Counted from the stretch's first letter, positions 13,301 to 24,499 are shown. The stretch is DNA of 64,000 bases from Ypsolopha sequella (GCA_934047225.1 OW204005.1:18050396-18114395), one strand, 5' to 3'. Program-made: numbers and translations. Notes: generated by a model from the sequence alone, not told the origin.

Positions 13301-13856
13301 ACCCAAAAAAACTTCATCTCTGCAAATACATTATTTCAAAGTGGCTTCTTGATATGACTTACAAAGACACGGAAGATTTGCTTGAATCCGTCACATAGTT
13401 AAGCATAATATTATTTATTATTCACATACCTACTTCCTAAATTCCAGTAAATTAATTCTCCCCAAATTCTAACCCAACCTTATTAATTTTATTACCACGT
13501 CCATTGATATTAACTACTTAAATAGGCAATTCTCTCTTTTTAATTTGTTTAGTTTCTAAGATTTCCAAATTTTTTATCCTTATGAGCTATGAATGTTTTA
13601 AAATATAAGTGAATGTCGGAAGACGCTGGTATCTATTGTACAGTGCTACATAGATGCATAGATGCCAACGGCTATCCTTATTAGTTAAGACTCACCTTTG
13701 TATTTATGTTTTTAAGTCTATATAAGGATAAGTTGTTATATGCTTTTTGTAATAAAGAAAATTTTTACTTTTTTTTTACTTCACTTTATCAATATTTAGC
13801 TCGAAGAGTGTGTTTATTACGAATTCATAGGTATACTAGCACCTTAAGTATAGGTA
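10331..13856. other. Mostly unrecognised DNA; GC-richer 11.65-12.5 kb
   Basis: No gene or familiar repeat is recognisable in 10331-11640. From 11650 to 12250 the sequence becomes more GC-rich (for example around CGACTTCCGCTCTGTAAGAT near 12080), which in this genome often means repeat DNA, but I cannot name it. Frames in 11651-12472 are short and carry no domain. 12950-13850 is again AT-rich and featureless. Confidence 0.4.
12674..12750. repeat. Degenerate CGTTCGCTG/CGTTCGCTC tandem repeat
   Basis: About eight imperfect units of roughly 10 bp built on CGTTCG. They are open on both strands and encode Arg-Ser repeats on either strand, which explains overlapping frames here. The CpG-rich run stands out from the AT-rich surroundings and resembles the CGCTCCGCTTCGCT motif seen near 27.1, 28.07 and 63.5 kb. 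Confidence 0.8.
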
Positions 13857-14162
13857 TTTTTTGGGTTCGGTACCTAAAGCGTAACCAACGGATAACTCTG
13901 CTGTGCGTCTGTCTGTCCGCCTGTCTGTCCGTCTGTCCGTCTGTCACCAGACTGTATCTCATGAAACGTGATAGTTAGACAGTTGAAATTTTCACAGACG
14001 ATGTATTTCTGTTGCCGCTTTAACAACAAATACTAAAAAACAGAATAAAATGAATATTTAAGGGGGCTCCCATACAACAAACGTGATTTTTTTGCCGTTT
14101 TTATAGATAATGGTACGGAACCCTTCGTGCGAGAGTCAGACTCGCACTTGACCGTTTTTTTT
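13857..14162 (-). repeat. Lepidopteran GGCCAAGTGCGAG...GGTTCCG repeat, copy A
   Basis: The minus strand reads from an AAACGGTCAAGTGCGAGTC-like end through CGAAGGGTTCCGTACCATTA and ACAGACGGACAGACGGACAG to a GGTACCGAACC end. This family is very abundant in moth and butterfly genomes. I know its sequence but am not certain of its class (SINE-like or MITE-like). Five other copies lie in the window (20.5, 28.46, 35.5, 54.3 and 56.8 kb). A GTCT/GTCC simple repeat lies at 13910-13945. Confidence 0.8.
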
Positions 14163-14412
14163 TAGTATAACCAGTTTCGGGAGCAAGCATTTGTAATAAT
14201 TGTTTTGCACATGTATGAGTGGTAGAATTTTAAGATTCTGGTGTCGGAAGAGGACTCAGCTTGGTAAGGACTGAATGGATAACACATCCTAAAAAGGAAT
14301 GCTCATGGCCGCCATGTAAAACTATAATGAGTTCTTCACATCTATAAAACAGAAAAGTTGGTCGGTGTATTCCAACAAAATAATTTTCTACGAAAGAGGT
14401 GATTTAAGACCC

Positions 14413-14648
14413 TATAGTGCGGCTTTTTCGTGCGCGACCTTCCTGCGGGGTACAGACGTTGGCGGGGGCGAGGTAGCTTCGACAGTCGAAGTCGTCGCGA
14501 GCGCGACTGCGACTATCGGTGAGTGAAGCGCAGCAGCACGCGCTTCCCTTCCCCGCTACACCACCCGCCCCCGCTAACATCCTCGTACCTCGTCTCCGCC
14601 AACGTCTGTACCCCGCAGGAAGGTCGCGCACGAAAAAGCCGGACTATA
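14413..14648. mobile_element. GC-rich TIR MITE, 236 bp
   Basis: Terminal inverted repeats of about 52 bp begin TATAGTGCGGCTTTTTCGTG on the left and end with its near-perfect complement on the right. They include GCGCGACCTTCCTGCGGGGT. A TA dinucleotide flanks both ends. The interior is also GC-rich (GTCGCGAGCGCGACTGCGAC) and has no transposase. It resembles a short Tc1/mariner-type or unclassified MITE. Its base composition differs sharply from the AT-rich flanks. Confidence 0.8.
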
Positions 14649-14980
14649 ATACTTATTGATCTTAGAGTAAAATGTATTCAGTTGAAAGCTTGGTCACAAA
14701 ATAGATACTACCAGAAGGCCGACTCCATCCAACGAGAGAAAACAAAAAAAACGTATGATTAACCCCGCAGAATTTCGTTTTGGCATTCGTTCGACTTCAT
14801 CCGAGCTCGTCGTACGTACGCGTCTATGTGTGCGTGCGCCTGTTTTCGCTAGTTATGCGAAGTAAACCTTCTGTAACTGGTTATTTTGTGGCTTGGTTGT
14901 GTATATTTTTTTAAATACGAGGAGAGTCAGAATTTTTTCAAACGAATCCTCGAAAGTCTGCCGTTGTTCATGCTCTTGGC

Positions 14981-15407
14981 CAGGGTTTCTTAAACTGGGG
15001 TCCATGGACCCCCAAGGGGTCCGTAGCGTGAGTGCTAGGGGTCCGTGGCATGATGTCTGATACCGAACGCCGCACAGTGCTATTGTATCTTTACCGCGCA
15101 AGTGAAAATGAATATAATACAACGAAAATATGTATTGATACCATCAATATGAACGAAACATTAGGCTATATAACATACACAATACAAAAACTTTACAACA
15201 AACCTTTGTTACTTTTCGGTGACGAGTGGAAGTAAATATTTTTTTTCGTGATTGTTCGTGCTCGATTTAATATAAATGTAAGTTTAAAACTATAATTTAT
15301 TTTTTAATTTATTAAAAAGTTATAATTGCTTTCTCTGTAATCATCCATCCATCCGTTTTTTAAATTTTGCAAGGGGTCCGTGACTACCAAAAGTTCAAGA
15401 ACCCCTG
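14981..15407. mobile_element. hAT-type non-autonomous element, 427 bp
   Basis: The left end is CAGGGTTTCTTAAACTGGGG and the right end is GTTCAAGAACCCCTG, imperfect inverted repeats of the CAGGG type used by hAT transposons. An 8-bp target duplication flanks it: CTCTTGGC at 14973-14980 and CTCTAGGC at 15408-15415, one mismatch. Both ends also carry GGGGTCCGTG-type blocks. There is no transposase. The 8-bp duplication makes the hAT assignment fairly secure. Confidence 0.8.
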
Positions 15408-15695
15408 CTCTAGGCTCATGTACAGCCTTAAAATACTACATATACGTATAGTCGTATACATGTGTTGTCCGTTAATATTTTGTTCTGTTTCCTGCAGTAC
15501 AAACATAATCGTCCAGGACACTCGGAGGTCCTCAAGACGTTGGGGTCACCGGAGCGCGTCGCTCCCTAGCTCGCGCCGCTAGGGTGCCGGCAGATGTCTG
15601 CACATCTGTTCTCTCTGTCAATGACCTCCTTCTAAGCCTCCTTGCTTCTCTGAAGGCATTGTTTTTAATTGATCGCTCGATTTTACTTCTTGTAG

Positions 15696-16050
15696 TTAGA
15701 TAGATAGATAGATAAAAACTTTATTCAATGCCTCTTATAAAAAAAAAACACAAAATGTACTAAACTAAGTTAGCTTAAAATGTAACAAATACATAATAAA
15801 CCTTTAAATAATTACAATCTTTGACACAGAGGCTGAAAGGGTGCTGGCTCAGCATACGCCACAGAATAAACAGTGACACTGATATTCTGCCAGTACCATG
15901 CATTAAAAAGACAATGAACTTATAACATTGTATAACCAGAAGACAATTTCTACAATTACTAAATTTCCATGACTCTTTGAACATTAGCCATTTCAGAATC
16001 CAAAGGGTTAATATACTTAAGTAATATGTAATAAATTTGACAATAACAAA
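15696..16050 (-). mobile_element. LINE 3' end with TAGA-repeat tail
   Basis: On the minus strand the sequence runs into GAGGCATTGAATAAAG, which holds an AATAAA signal, and ends in (TCTA)n at 15696-15716. That is the form of a non-LTR retrotransposon 3' end. No coding motif remains upstream. The block 15830-15905 (CAGCATACGCCACAGAATAA) is probably 3' UTR. The long minus-strand frame here spans this UTR and the neighbouring retroposon and is not a gene. Confidence 0.5.
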
Positions 16051-16055
16051 AATAA

Positions 16056-16413
16056 AATCCATCCATCCATCAGCCTTAGTTCGTCCACTGCTGGACATAA
16101 GCCTTTCCAGGACTTTGCCACTCCCGGCGGTCATCCTGGAAGAATTGCCCATACTCACACACGCTGGGCAGGCGGGTTGGTGAGCGCGGTGCCGGAATCC
16201 TCGCACCAGTGACGCCGCTGCCCGTCACCAGTCTGTTCCTTAAAAGGCCCGGCTATTAGGGATGGATATACCGCCATCCATCGGTCCCAGGCATGGTGGG
16301 CCTCCTAGTTTTTTGCCTGTGAGCTGTCCTCTTACTCTCCCCCGAATTACTTCGAGGGGTCTCCAAGTAAGATGGTGGTACCTCCACAGTCGAGCCCGGC
16401 ATCAGCTCTACCA
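16056..16413 (-). mobile_element. ATGG-tailed retroposon, copy 1
   Basis: On the minus strand it starts near GGTAGAGCTGATGCCGGGCT and ends in CAGCAGTGGACGAACTAAGG followed by ATGG repeats. Five copies occur in the window (16.06, 22.3, 36.17, 53.5 and 63.0 kb). The full-length copy at 36.17 kb has a 10-bp target duplication, so the family moves by retroposition. The 3' block around GTCCAGCAGTGGACGAACTA is shared with lepidopteran LINEs from memory, suggesting a LINE-dependent SINE. No protein is encoded. Confidence 0.75.
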
Positions 16414-16732
16414 TCTTGTGTAAAATAAAATAGACACATATAATGAAAAAAGGGGGTGGAAGAAGAGGCTTATTTATCACCATTTTTACGATTTTCCACT
16501 AAGTACAATGTTTTGATACCGTTTGTAATGCAACTTGAATGTTGCTATTGTTAGGGTTTAGTCAACAACAAGGAACTCTTATAGTTTCTCCATGTCCGTC
16601 TGTCAGTCTGTCTGGCTGTCCGCGGCTTAGCTTAGAGACTATTAGTACTAGAAATCTGTAATTTTACAAGGGTATACATAGTTATCACGCCAATAAAGTG
16701 ATATAGTAAAATTTTGAAAAAATACAGAATTT

Positions 16733-17046
16733 TAGACATTACACTGATTGTGATGTGTGATTACTTATAAAAAAGTCGTCCGTCTCAGTCTGTCTACTCA
16801 TTTGTAATCCATCTGTCAAATCAGTCAAAAGCGAATTTTCATAAGTTTATCTTGATAGCAAAGAACACATTTCTAAACAGCCTTTTCTCAAGTGACGCCA
16901 CACGAAGGCAAATGGAAGTTGCAGCTTTTTCGTAAACATATTTATCATCATGAGGTTTTTTTTAGACCACAAGTTCGAAAATACGGCTTATTAAATCTAA
17001 ATCTCGAAATGGTTTTCGAATTAACACACCCTAACATAATTTAATC
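16733..17046 (+). repeat. 310-bp dispersed repeat, copy 1
   Basis: This matches 50277-50590 in inverted orientation over its whole length. Shared landmarks are GCAAATGGAAGTTGCAGC, ACATTTCTAAACAGCC and GGTTTTCGAATTAACACACC. I found no terminal inverted repeats or tail, so its class is unknown. A related GTCCGTCTGTCAGTCTGTCT block sits just upstream at 16585-16625. Confidence 0.7.
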
Positions 17047-17550
17047 TAAGCGAATTGTCTTCAATGTACAGACACACCGGATTCTACTGTTTTATTATTT
17101 ATTGTTTTGTTAGTAAACATTGTATTTTACAGCATATTTTATAAATCAAAATAAACATCACCTATCGATGTCTGTATCTCGTCGAGGGGATATGACACTG
17201 TGACCCTAAGATTCAGGATTACCTAAACTAAGGTACATGATAACTCACTGGGTACTTAAGATAATTACTAAGATATAGAATAAAATATATAAGTCTTGTA
17301 CCTAATTTTAAAGATATTTTTGTAACGAAGATAAAGAATAAAGAATAATTATAACTACGTATTGATTAATAATTATACTTATTTGTAGAAAAGCGCACGC
17401 GGTCTCCGATATTGCGTAAGACCAATCAGGTCTGGTCGTGGAGCGAGGACACCTGGCGCCTCACCTGCCACGGCACGTGCCTTTGCTCTCACCTCGCACT
17501 GCCAATTATAGAGCCAGGGATGCAAAGATAATCCGAACTAAAAGCTGGTA
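17047..17550. other. No gene seen; possible LINE tail and GC-rich patch
   Basis: 17325-17345 carries AAAGAATAAAGAATAA, the same tail motif as the LINE end near 55620. 17395-17520 is a GC-rich patch (for example CACGGCACGTGCC) with no recognisable feature. Confidence 0.35.
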
Positions 17551-17559
17551 CTGAATTAT

Positions 17560-17616
17560 GCATATATGAATTGAAAAACAAAGAACCTAGGATACCCCCT
17601 TGCGGTACTCTTTTTT
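17560..17616 (-). pseudogene. Tiny reverse transcriptase relic (VPQGGILG motif)
   Basis: The minus strand encodes VPQGGILGSLFFNSYMHNS, which aligns with the conserved VPQGSILGPLLFLIYINDL block of Jockey-like LINE reverse transcriptases (compare 47.1 kb). Only this motif survives. It lies about 150 bp upstream of a plus-strand LINE 3' end, so it belongs to a different insertion. Confidence 0.5.
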
Positions 17617-17744
17617 TCTGGTATTGATAAGGTACTTTATCATATTATGTCCTGTCGTACAAAGAGTACGTCGTTGCCGGACAGGAGAGAAGAATGTTAG
17701 GTACCCATTTTACATAATATAGACTCTTGATCGTGGTTTCACAT

Positions 17745-18556
17745 AACCACTGTAAACTTCCAAAGGAGGTCCTTACTTTGTCAGAGAATATGTTTAAACT
17801 GTATATTAAGCAGGGCCTATTGAAAAAGGCATATTATAAAATAAATGAATATTTGGATGATGGTGAAGCATGGTGTTACAGTGATAATGATAGTAAGTTA
17901 TAATTTAATTAAATAGTATAATTTCTTAACTTATGATTCCTATAAGGTGTAAACATTAATTGATTACAGACTGTAAAAGGAAAAGGACTATATGAGACAG
18001 GTAGACAAAGATATATATGTTTTTCTTTTTTTCATTAACATGAATTCCTGCTATCTTGTATTTTCTTATCCCTTGGTTAACGTAGATATAAGTCATATAT
18101 TGTATAGTATAAGTTTTATGTTGAAAAAAAAAAGACATGATCTTGCTAAGTTTCTTGCCCTTCTTCTTAGCAAGACTAATCGAATGGGCGGAGGTAGGCA
18201 TGTATTTATATATGTAACCTATTAGTATGTAGTATATAGGATGGGATTTGGTCGGCCGCCTGGATCCGTGCTGGGGGCTCGGTTGGTGATCATTGAACCT
18301 TGTTCCTGGTCCCTGGCCGGGTCTCCGGTGTGGGTTCGGGCGGCTGATTGGATTTTACCTTGTATAATATATATTTTACCTATCATTATAATCGTAAATA
18401 TATTGCTACATAAATTAAATAAACCTTTAATTTAGTTCATGTACATTTATTATTTTATTACATATATTTTCTTTATTAGATTAAATTTGACGTGTAAAAA
18501 GTGTATATATCTATACCTGCTTTGCAAAATAAACTATTTGAATTTGAATTTGAAAG
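17745..18556 (+). mobile_element. Jockey-like LINE 3' end, 5'-truncated copy
   Basis: The copy starts near 17745 inside the last part of the RT ORF, encoding KEVLTLSENMFKLYIKQGLL and ending SDNDSKL before a stop near 17900. A roughly 650-bp 3' UTR follows, including GGGGGCTCGGTTGGTGATCA, and ends in TTTGCAAAATAAACTATTTG and GAATTT repeats. It is the same family as 45.5-47.8 kb. Here the C-terminus extends about 18 codons past the premature stop in that copy, so this shows the more likely natural end. Confidence 0.85.
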
Positions 18557-18904
18557 CAATGAATAAAATTATTTATGATAGATGGCAAATGTGCATCTGC
18601 ATCACCAACACAAACATACCTATAGTAAAGTTTAATCGCGAAAAGTATGAAACCTAGATTATGTTTTGTAAGTTAATTTATTTGATAACAACAATTAACT
18701 TAAATAACATTAAAATTAAAATAAAAAGGACTAAAATAAATACATCTAAACTGAACTAAAACATCCTTAAAAATAAACTAAAACACCTTAAACAATTAAA
18801 CTATATTATAAATAAAAAAACTTCGTCCAAATCGCTGCTCTGCGGCAAGGTGCCCAGTATGCTGGCGACATTCCCACGCTGTATCGCTAAGCTTGTAAGT
18901 TAAT

Positions 18905-18928
18905 AAATATAATAATAATAATAATAAG
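18905..18928. repeat. AAT/TAA microsatellite
   Basis: Six or seven AAT units. The following 200 bp (TTATTCTCAAAAACGG onward) could be a minus-strand LINE 3' end, but no coding motif confirms it. Confidence 0.7.
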
Positions 18929-19251
18929 TTATTTATTCTCAAAAACGGTACATGTTTACACAATTTATTCAAGTTAGTTACAAAGAAGTTAAAACAATGT
19001 TGGCATAGTGTAAGAGATTAGGAGCCCACTGCTGCTGAGTAGGTTGTATAAACCTGAATTTCAGCATACAGAACCTCTACCCTCGTATCAATATTTATTA
19101 GCTTGTAAGAACATATTAACAAACGCATGTCTTAAAATATATACCTATTTCCTAAGTTTAAAGCCTTTAGTTAGAGAGACGAAAAGAAAGAAATTTTAAT
19201 ATTAGAGTAATTAAAAAATTGGTTGATGGTTGAAGTGTCTTTGTTATCGAT

Positions 19252-20000
19252 TTTAACCGACTTCAAAAAAGGAGGAGGTTCTCAATTCGACTGTATGTTT
19301 TTTTTTTTTGGTGTTGTTACACCATAACTCTGTCATTTATGAACCGATTTGAAAAATTCTTTTTTTGTTTGAAAGAATGTACTTTCAGGTAGGTCCCATT
19401 TTGAGATTGGTCATGACCTGATGAAGGTCTTCAGAGATAGGCAGTGGAACTCCTCAGAAAATGACAGCATACCTCTCGAAATTGAGGTAATCGCTTTGTA
19501 CTTGGGTGCTAATTACAAGGTATTACTTGAAAATCGACATTCTTCCACCTGACTTTCGATCCTGGCTTCATCACCTTATTCACCATAGAACTCCTCAACG
19601 GATCAGAGCACATAACTCGTGATTGCGGCAATCACTGCGTTAGGGTGCTGATTCAAGAGTATTACTTGGAGATTTTCAGAATACCCACCTGACCTTAGAT
19701 CCTGGCTTCATCACCATAGAACTCCTCAACGGATGACAGCACATAACTTTGGATTGCGGCAACCAGTTTGTGTTAGGGTGCTCATTGCAGGAAATTGCTG
19801 AACATTGCTAGTATACCCATCTGACCTTCGATCTTGGCTTCATCACCGTAGAACTCTTCAACGGATGACAGCACATAACTCCTGATTGCGGTAATCATGT
19901 TGTGTTAGGGTGCTGATAGCAGGAAGCTACTCAAACATAGCTACTTATACTCACTTGAACTTCGATCATATTAACACCACGTTTGCAAGAACTTCCCATA
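19252..20000 (+). repeat. Lepidopteran GACTTCAAAAAAGGAGG repeat with 131-bp tandem units
   Basis: It starts with ACCGACTTCAAAAAAGGAGG, a motif I know as common in Lepidoptera. It then contains four diverged tandem units of about 130-142 bp. The anchor GAACTCCTCA recurs at about 19447, 19589, 19719 and 19851 (the last as GAACTCTTCA). Each unit carries an ACAGCACATAACT-like block and TTAGGGTGCTGAT. No protein is encoded; class unknown. Confidence 0.65.
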
Positions 20001-20034
20001 CCTCACAATTTAACCCAGCAACACAAAAAATGTG

Positions 20035-20399
20035 AAATAAAATGAACTTTTAACAAAAAAATAGTAACCGACTTCAATAGTAACAGCAGTCATTCACTAA
20101 AAAGTTAATAATAATTCTATAAAGACCGATGGTACCGAAGCAACACTTTTGCCGACTTCTTTCTTCCTGAAACATTATGTTATCTAGAAGTGGGCGTATT
20201 TCTTACGATATAGCAACATAAACACCAATTTAAGAACGCCGACTTCTAGATAACATAACGTTTCAGGAAGAAAGAAATCGGCAAAAGTGTTGCTTCGGTA
20301 CCATCGGACTTTATAGAATTTTATTATTAACTTTTTAGTGAATGACTGCTGTTACTATTGAAGTCGGTTACTATTTTTTTGTTAAAAGTTTATTTTATT
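20035..20399. mobile_element. Foldback MITE, 365 bp
   Basis: The two arms of about 150 bp are near-perfect inverted copies. Landmarks are GTAACCGACTTCAATAGTAA, GGTACCGAAGCAACACTTTT and CTTCTTTCTTCCTGAAACAT, with a spacer near 20195-20250. The outer word ACCGACTTCAA recalls the start of the neighbouring 19252 repeat, so the two may share ends. The transcript would form a long hairpin. No transposase is present. Confidence 0.85.
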
Positions 20400-20509
20400 G
20401 TTTTAACTAAGATAACGACCGATTAAATTACCTACTTCAAATAAATGAACCCTGGATTAAATTTATTTATTTATTATAAAGAGTTTTGTTTGCAGTACAA
20501 ACATGCTGT

Positions 20510-21116
20510 TTTCAGGGTTCCGTATCCAAAGAGCAAATTGGAGCCTATTAATGTCACGCTCTGTCCGCCTGTCTCTCTGCATGTCACGGGTCTCTAGCTC
20601 TTAGACGGAATGAGATAGAAGCCTGAAATTTTTACATGTTGTGTAAAATCTTGACCTAAAACAAAATTTTGAATTTAAACTGCAATTAAATTATTTTTCA
20701 AGGGGGGCTCCATACATGAATGTGGAGCCAAAAAAATTTTGCACGTGGTGTGTCATTGTCTAGAGCTCATAAAGTAGAATATAAATATATATACATATAT
20801 TTTTTTATCTTAGAAATTAGGCTATCAAAGTTGCCATTTTTAGACCATTTTTGTTACGGGATCTATCTCAAAGGCTAAAGCAGTTAGGAATTTGAAATTT
20901 CTGTATATTATGTACCATATCCTGTATTTAAACAACAAATACTAATAGTTTTAGGGTTACGTCACCGAATACTCAACCAACTTAATTTTGCAGTTTTTAT
21001 GTCTTGACAGAATTAGAGCATTACCTAAAATTAAATAAATATCTAGTTTGAAATAATTGCTCATTTGTACGGAACCCTAAAAGAGCGAGGCCCGTCTCGC
21101 ACTTGGCCGGTTTTTT
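20510..21116 (-). repeat. Lepidopteran GGCCAAGTGCGAG repeat, copy B (long variant)
   Basis: The minus strand begins AAAACCGGCCAAGTGCGAGA, passes AGGGTTCCGTACAAATGAGC and ends with GGATACGGAACCCTG near 20515. It is about twice the length of the short copies, with a diverged interior of 600 bp. Related long copy F lies at 56.8-57.7 kb. Confidence 0.7.
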
Positions 21117-21486
21117 CAAGGTTTAAATTCGGATGTAGAATAACGAAGTCCGAGCTGCTTTCTCCAAGAATGGTGACACAATATCACCTGCCGCCATGGC
21201 TCGTGCCTTTTACTCTCTCCTGAAGAATTTTATACTACTTTTGGAGGGAATGGATGAGATATAGAGCGGCTGGCTATCTATAAGCTATGGACGATTTTTT
21301 TTTCGTCAAAATTTCCCGCCAATTTTGTTTTTGGCTATATGAGTAGTTATACCTATATATGAGTATATCAGTAGTTATCAGAATGCGTTTTTTTTTTCTA
21401 AAACTAGATTAAATTCTTTATAAGTAAAAAAGAGAAAGTTATTAAGTATATACAAAGAAAATTTTGGTTATATATATATAAATATA

Positions 21487-21936
21487 CAGGTTGCTTGGTA
21501 ATTCGACCTATTCCTTGAAAGGGGTTATACTAGGGATCATTTCCAACGAATTAAGTCTATCAACTAGGTGTCGAAAATGAATGGTCTCCGAGTTACGAAG
21601 GTTTTTGTATTATTTTTCAAACTTTCAGACTAATAACCAAAAATAAATAATTTAAAAATAACTATTCCTCTCTCAACACTTATTTATTATATTTCTGATC
21701 AATGATAGATGAGTGATCATTTATAAAAAAAATACGTTCCCTGTATTCCAAATCTTAGAATTAAAAGGTCTTAAGTAGAAAGAAAACCTTATTTATTTTT
21801 TTATTTTTGAAATATAGACGTGTTTTACTTGAAAAAAAATTATCATTTGCGATCCCTAGTTGATAGGCATTATTTGTTGGAAATGATCCCTAGTATAACC
21901 CCTTTAAAGGAATAGGTCGAATTACCAAGCACCCTG
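21487..21936. mobile_element. TIR MITE, 450 bp, TA target
   Basis: The ends read CAGGTTGCTTGGTAATTCGA and, as complement at the right, CAGGGTGCTTGGTAATTCGA. Similarity continues for about 60 bp, through CTAGGGATCATTTCCAAC. TA flanks both ends. The interior is AT-rich without coding capacity. The TA target and CAGGGTG-type end suggest a Tc1/mariner-superfamily MITE. Confidence 0.8.
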
Positions 21937-22283
21937 TATATCTATATATATAAATATGTTTATTCAAATATTATAATATTATATAAAAAAGACAAAAATA
22001 AAAAAATAACTACTTACCCATATTTTTTTATTAGTGTAATTTTTTTTTTTTTTTGTTCTTTGTCTTTCTAGCTTTCCAACGACACCAATATTGTATATAA
22101 TATAATATAAATACTGATCATACTGAACGTTTGCCATGACCATGACTGACCTGTGCCGATCGGGCTGTCCTTAGTTTTATGCTCGAGATAAGCTTAGCTT
22201 AGGAAAGTGAAAGTATAAACACTAATTATTGAAAACAAAATTGGGTCACGCAGAATTAATGGCAACAGCACCTGTCCAACATC

Positions 22284-22632
22284 ATCCTCATCTATCAGCC
22301 TAGTTCGTCCAGGATCTTACTTGGAGACCCCCTCGAAGTAATTCGGGGGAGAGTAAGAGGACAGCTCACAGGCAAAAAACCAGGAGGCCCACCATGCCTG
22401 GGACCGATGGATGGCGGTATATCCATCCCTAATAGCCGGGCCTTATATGGAACAGACTGGTGACGGGCAGCGGCGTCACTGGTGCGAGGGTTCCGGCACC
22501 GCGCTCACCAACCCGCCTGCCCAGCTTGTGTGAGTATGGATAATTCTTCCAGGATGACCGCCGGCAGTGGCAAAGCCCTGGAAAGGCTTATGTCCAGCAG
22601 TGGACGAACTAGGCTGATGGATGGATGGATGA
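22284..22632 (+). mobile_element. ATGG-tailed retroposon, copy 2, with inverted tail fragment
   Basis: 22313-22632 is a 5'-truncated plus-strand copy ending in ATGG repeats. Directly before it, 22286-22312 reads CATCTATCAGCCTAGTTCGT, the inverted complement of the element's own 3' end. The truncated body is thus joined head-on to a piece of inverted tail. This could come from a twin-priming-like event or from two adjacent insertions. Confidence 0.75.
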
Positions 22633-22880
22633 AAATGTTGAATAACCGACACTGTTGATTGTTATTATCTAGCGGATGAGCGTTTAATTAGTCAATTTGT
22701 AGCTCAGTTTATAGATGAAAACACTGAATTTGAATCAAATTATAATCTTCAGATACAGTTTTAGAAAGAAAAATATTAAAAATAATTTCTGGAAGAGATC
22801 GCTTTAATGACTGATCTTGATCTTCATCATGACTTACGAAAAAAATATTATTTAGTATTTATGTATTTTTGTAGTATATT

Positions 22881-23047
22881 GGTATCGATTCGGCATAACA
22901 CGTCTTAATTTATTTGACAGGACTTACCTTATTTTAAGTGTCCTGTCTTTTTCTTTCTTTATCGAAAAGACAAGGACAGAACGCTTCCATTAAGTTTAGT
23001 CCTGTCAAATACGAGTAAGTTAAGATGTGCTTCACCGAATCGGTACC
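22881..23047. mobile_element. TIR MITE, 167 bp, GGTATCGATTCGG family
   Basis: The terminal inverted repeats are imperfect: GGTATCGATTCGGCATAACA on the left against GGTACCGATTCGGTGAAGCA (complement) on the right. The inner arms share TTTGACAGGACT and CCTGTCTTTTTC with their complements. Partial relatives lie at 35092-35200 and 39270-39335. No coding content. Confidence 0.75.
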
Positions 23048-23900
23048 ATTATCTTCTTATGTTTATAATATAGGTATATATGTAGATAAATGTTTATTTA
23101 TATAAATTACATACATTTATTTAATTTAGTTGGTATTATAAACTTAAATTACATATAAATAATGATATTTTTTTTATAAAAATAATTTAAAATTAAATAA
23201 AATATAAAAAGAAAAACAACTACCAACCTGTGTGTCTCATAGCGGGCTCTAGATCAAATATAAATGTATATATTTTTTTTTTCTGGAGCTTACTTTTTAT
23301 ATTATTAGTATTTAGTTACAAAATTTATGTATCAATACATAAATATATATTTTATTTCTAGTTCAAAATTTAAAATTGTAAAGCTTTTTTGCACACCTGC
23401 CTCTGTAACTTTCTTGTACTTTCTGTTGGGTTGACTGGAAGAAAATGCTTCTAGCATATTAGTCCACCTGTTTTACATTAAACTGTGTTTTGTGCAATAA
23501 AAAATTTAGAAGAAGAAGAAGGAGAAAGTACAAATAAAACCTTGTTTACAATTATCCACGCAATAAAATAAGAAAGAATTTCTTCTAATTACAGACCGCC
23601 TTACAAGGCCTCCCTCTAATAACCGTCTCGTAATTCGTAACATCCTTCGGTCACGTAAGGGTGGTTCTAAATAGGGTTCCTTTGTCGATTACGCGACATG
23701 TGCGGAACCCTTAGACGTACCGATGAACTACTTCTTGCTTGTATGTATTACGACATGTTGCTCGCGCGGTATTTTCCGTTACTTGTTTTTTTTTTTTTTT
23801 TTGTTGGACTACACATAATGCATTCATATCGTATACCCATACTCGTTTATTTATAATTTATCGTTACATGTCAAAATTATTACACGTTAAATTATTATTA

Positions 23901-24118
23901 CATACGGCTTGAACACTCATGTGGATTGTTGTTGTCTATATGCCAACCGTTTCACCGATACAATTTCGGCATTATCAAGGCGAGTGTCGTTCTGAGGACG
24001 ACGATGCGGCGTTCACCGTCGTCCAAAGAACGACACACGCCTTGATATAATGCCGAAATTCTATCGGTGAAACGGTTGGCATATAGTCAACAACAATCAC
24101 ACATGAGTGTTCAAGCCT
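23901..24118. mobile_element. Foldback element with hammerhead-like arms, copy 1
   Basis: The two arms of about 100 bp pair through ACGGCTTGAACACTCATGTG, GCCAACCGTTTCACCGATA, GGCATTATCAAGGCG and GTCGTTC. A second copy lies at 36850-37056. On the minus strand, 23942-23981 fits a degenerate hammerhead plan: GCC, TTGATAA, T, hairpin GCCGA/TCGGT, GAA, ACGGT, T, GGC, where GCC and GGC pair as stem I. The right arm has a 2-bp insertion in the core. The core box differs from CTGATGA at two positions. Confidence 0.7.
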
Positions 24119-24499
24119 TCGGCAAATCACAAGACAGCGAGCGTTTTACAATTTCCCGAATGGCAAATTTGAAAACATCGACCGTTTAGAAACTGACGCG
24201 CCGTTTGATATACTAGTTTGATATTCCTACGATTGTTTTGCAAGTTTTTTTTTACATATTATATATTGACATTTGTTCTTATTTAATTGACATACATATG
24301 TTATAATTATAATTATTCTCAATTTGTTTTTTGTTAGTGCATGATTTAAATATACAACGAAATATTTGTACGCCATGACATGGTTGAATTTGTTGGGACT
24401 GTAATTACATGTAACATCCATTGTAAACCCGAATTCTCACAAATAAACGATTTACTTACTTACTTACTTTGTAAATCAACGAATTATACAATTTGCCTG

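Noticed and set aside
15775..16206. 143-codon minus-strand frame
   Set aside because: It crosses the boundary of two unrelated repeats (ATGG retroposon and LINE 3' UTR).
19415..19440. Hammerhead box CTGATGAAGG near 19418
   Set aside because: No GAAA block, hairpin or stem I pairing follows at the right distance.
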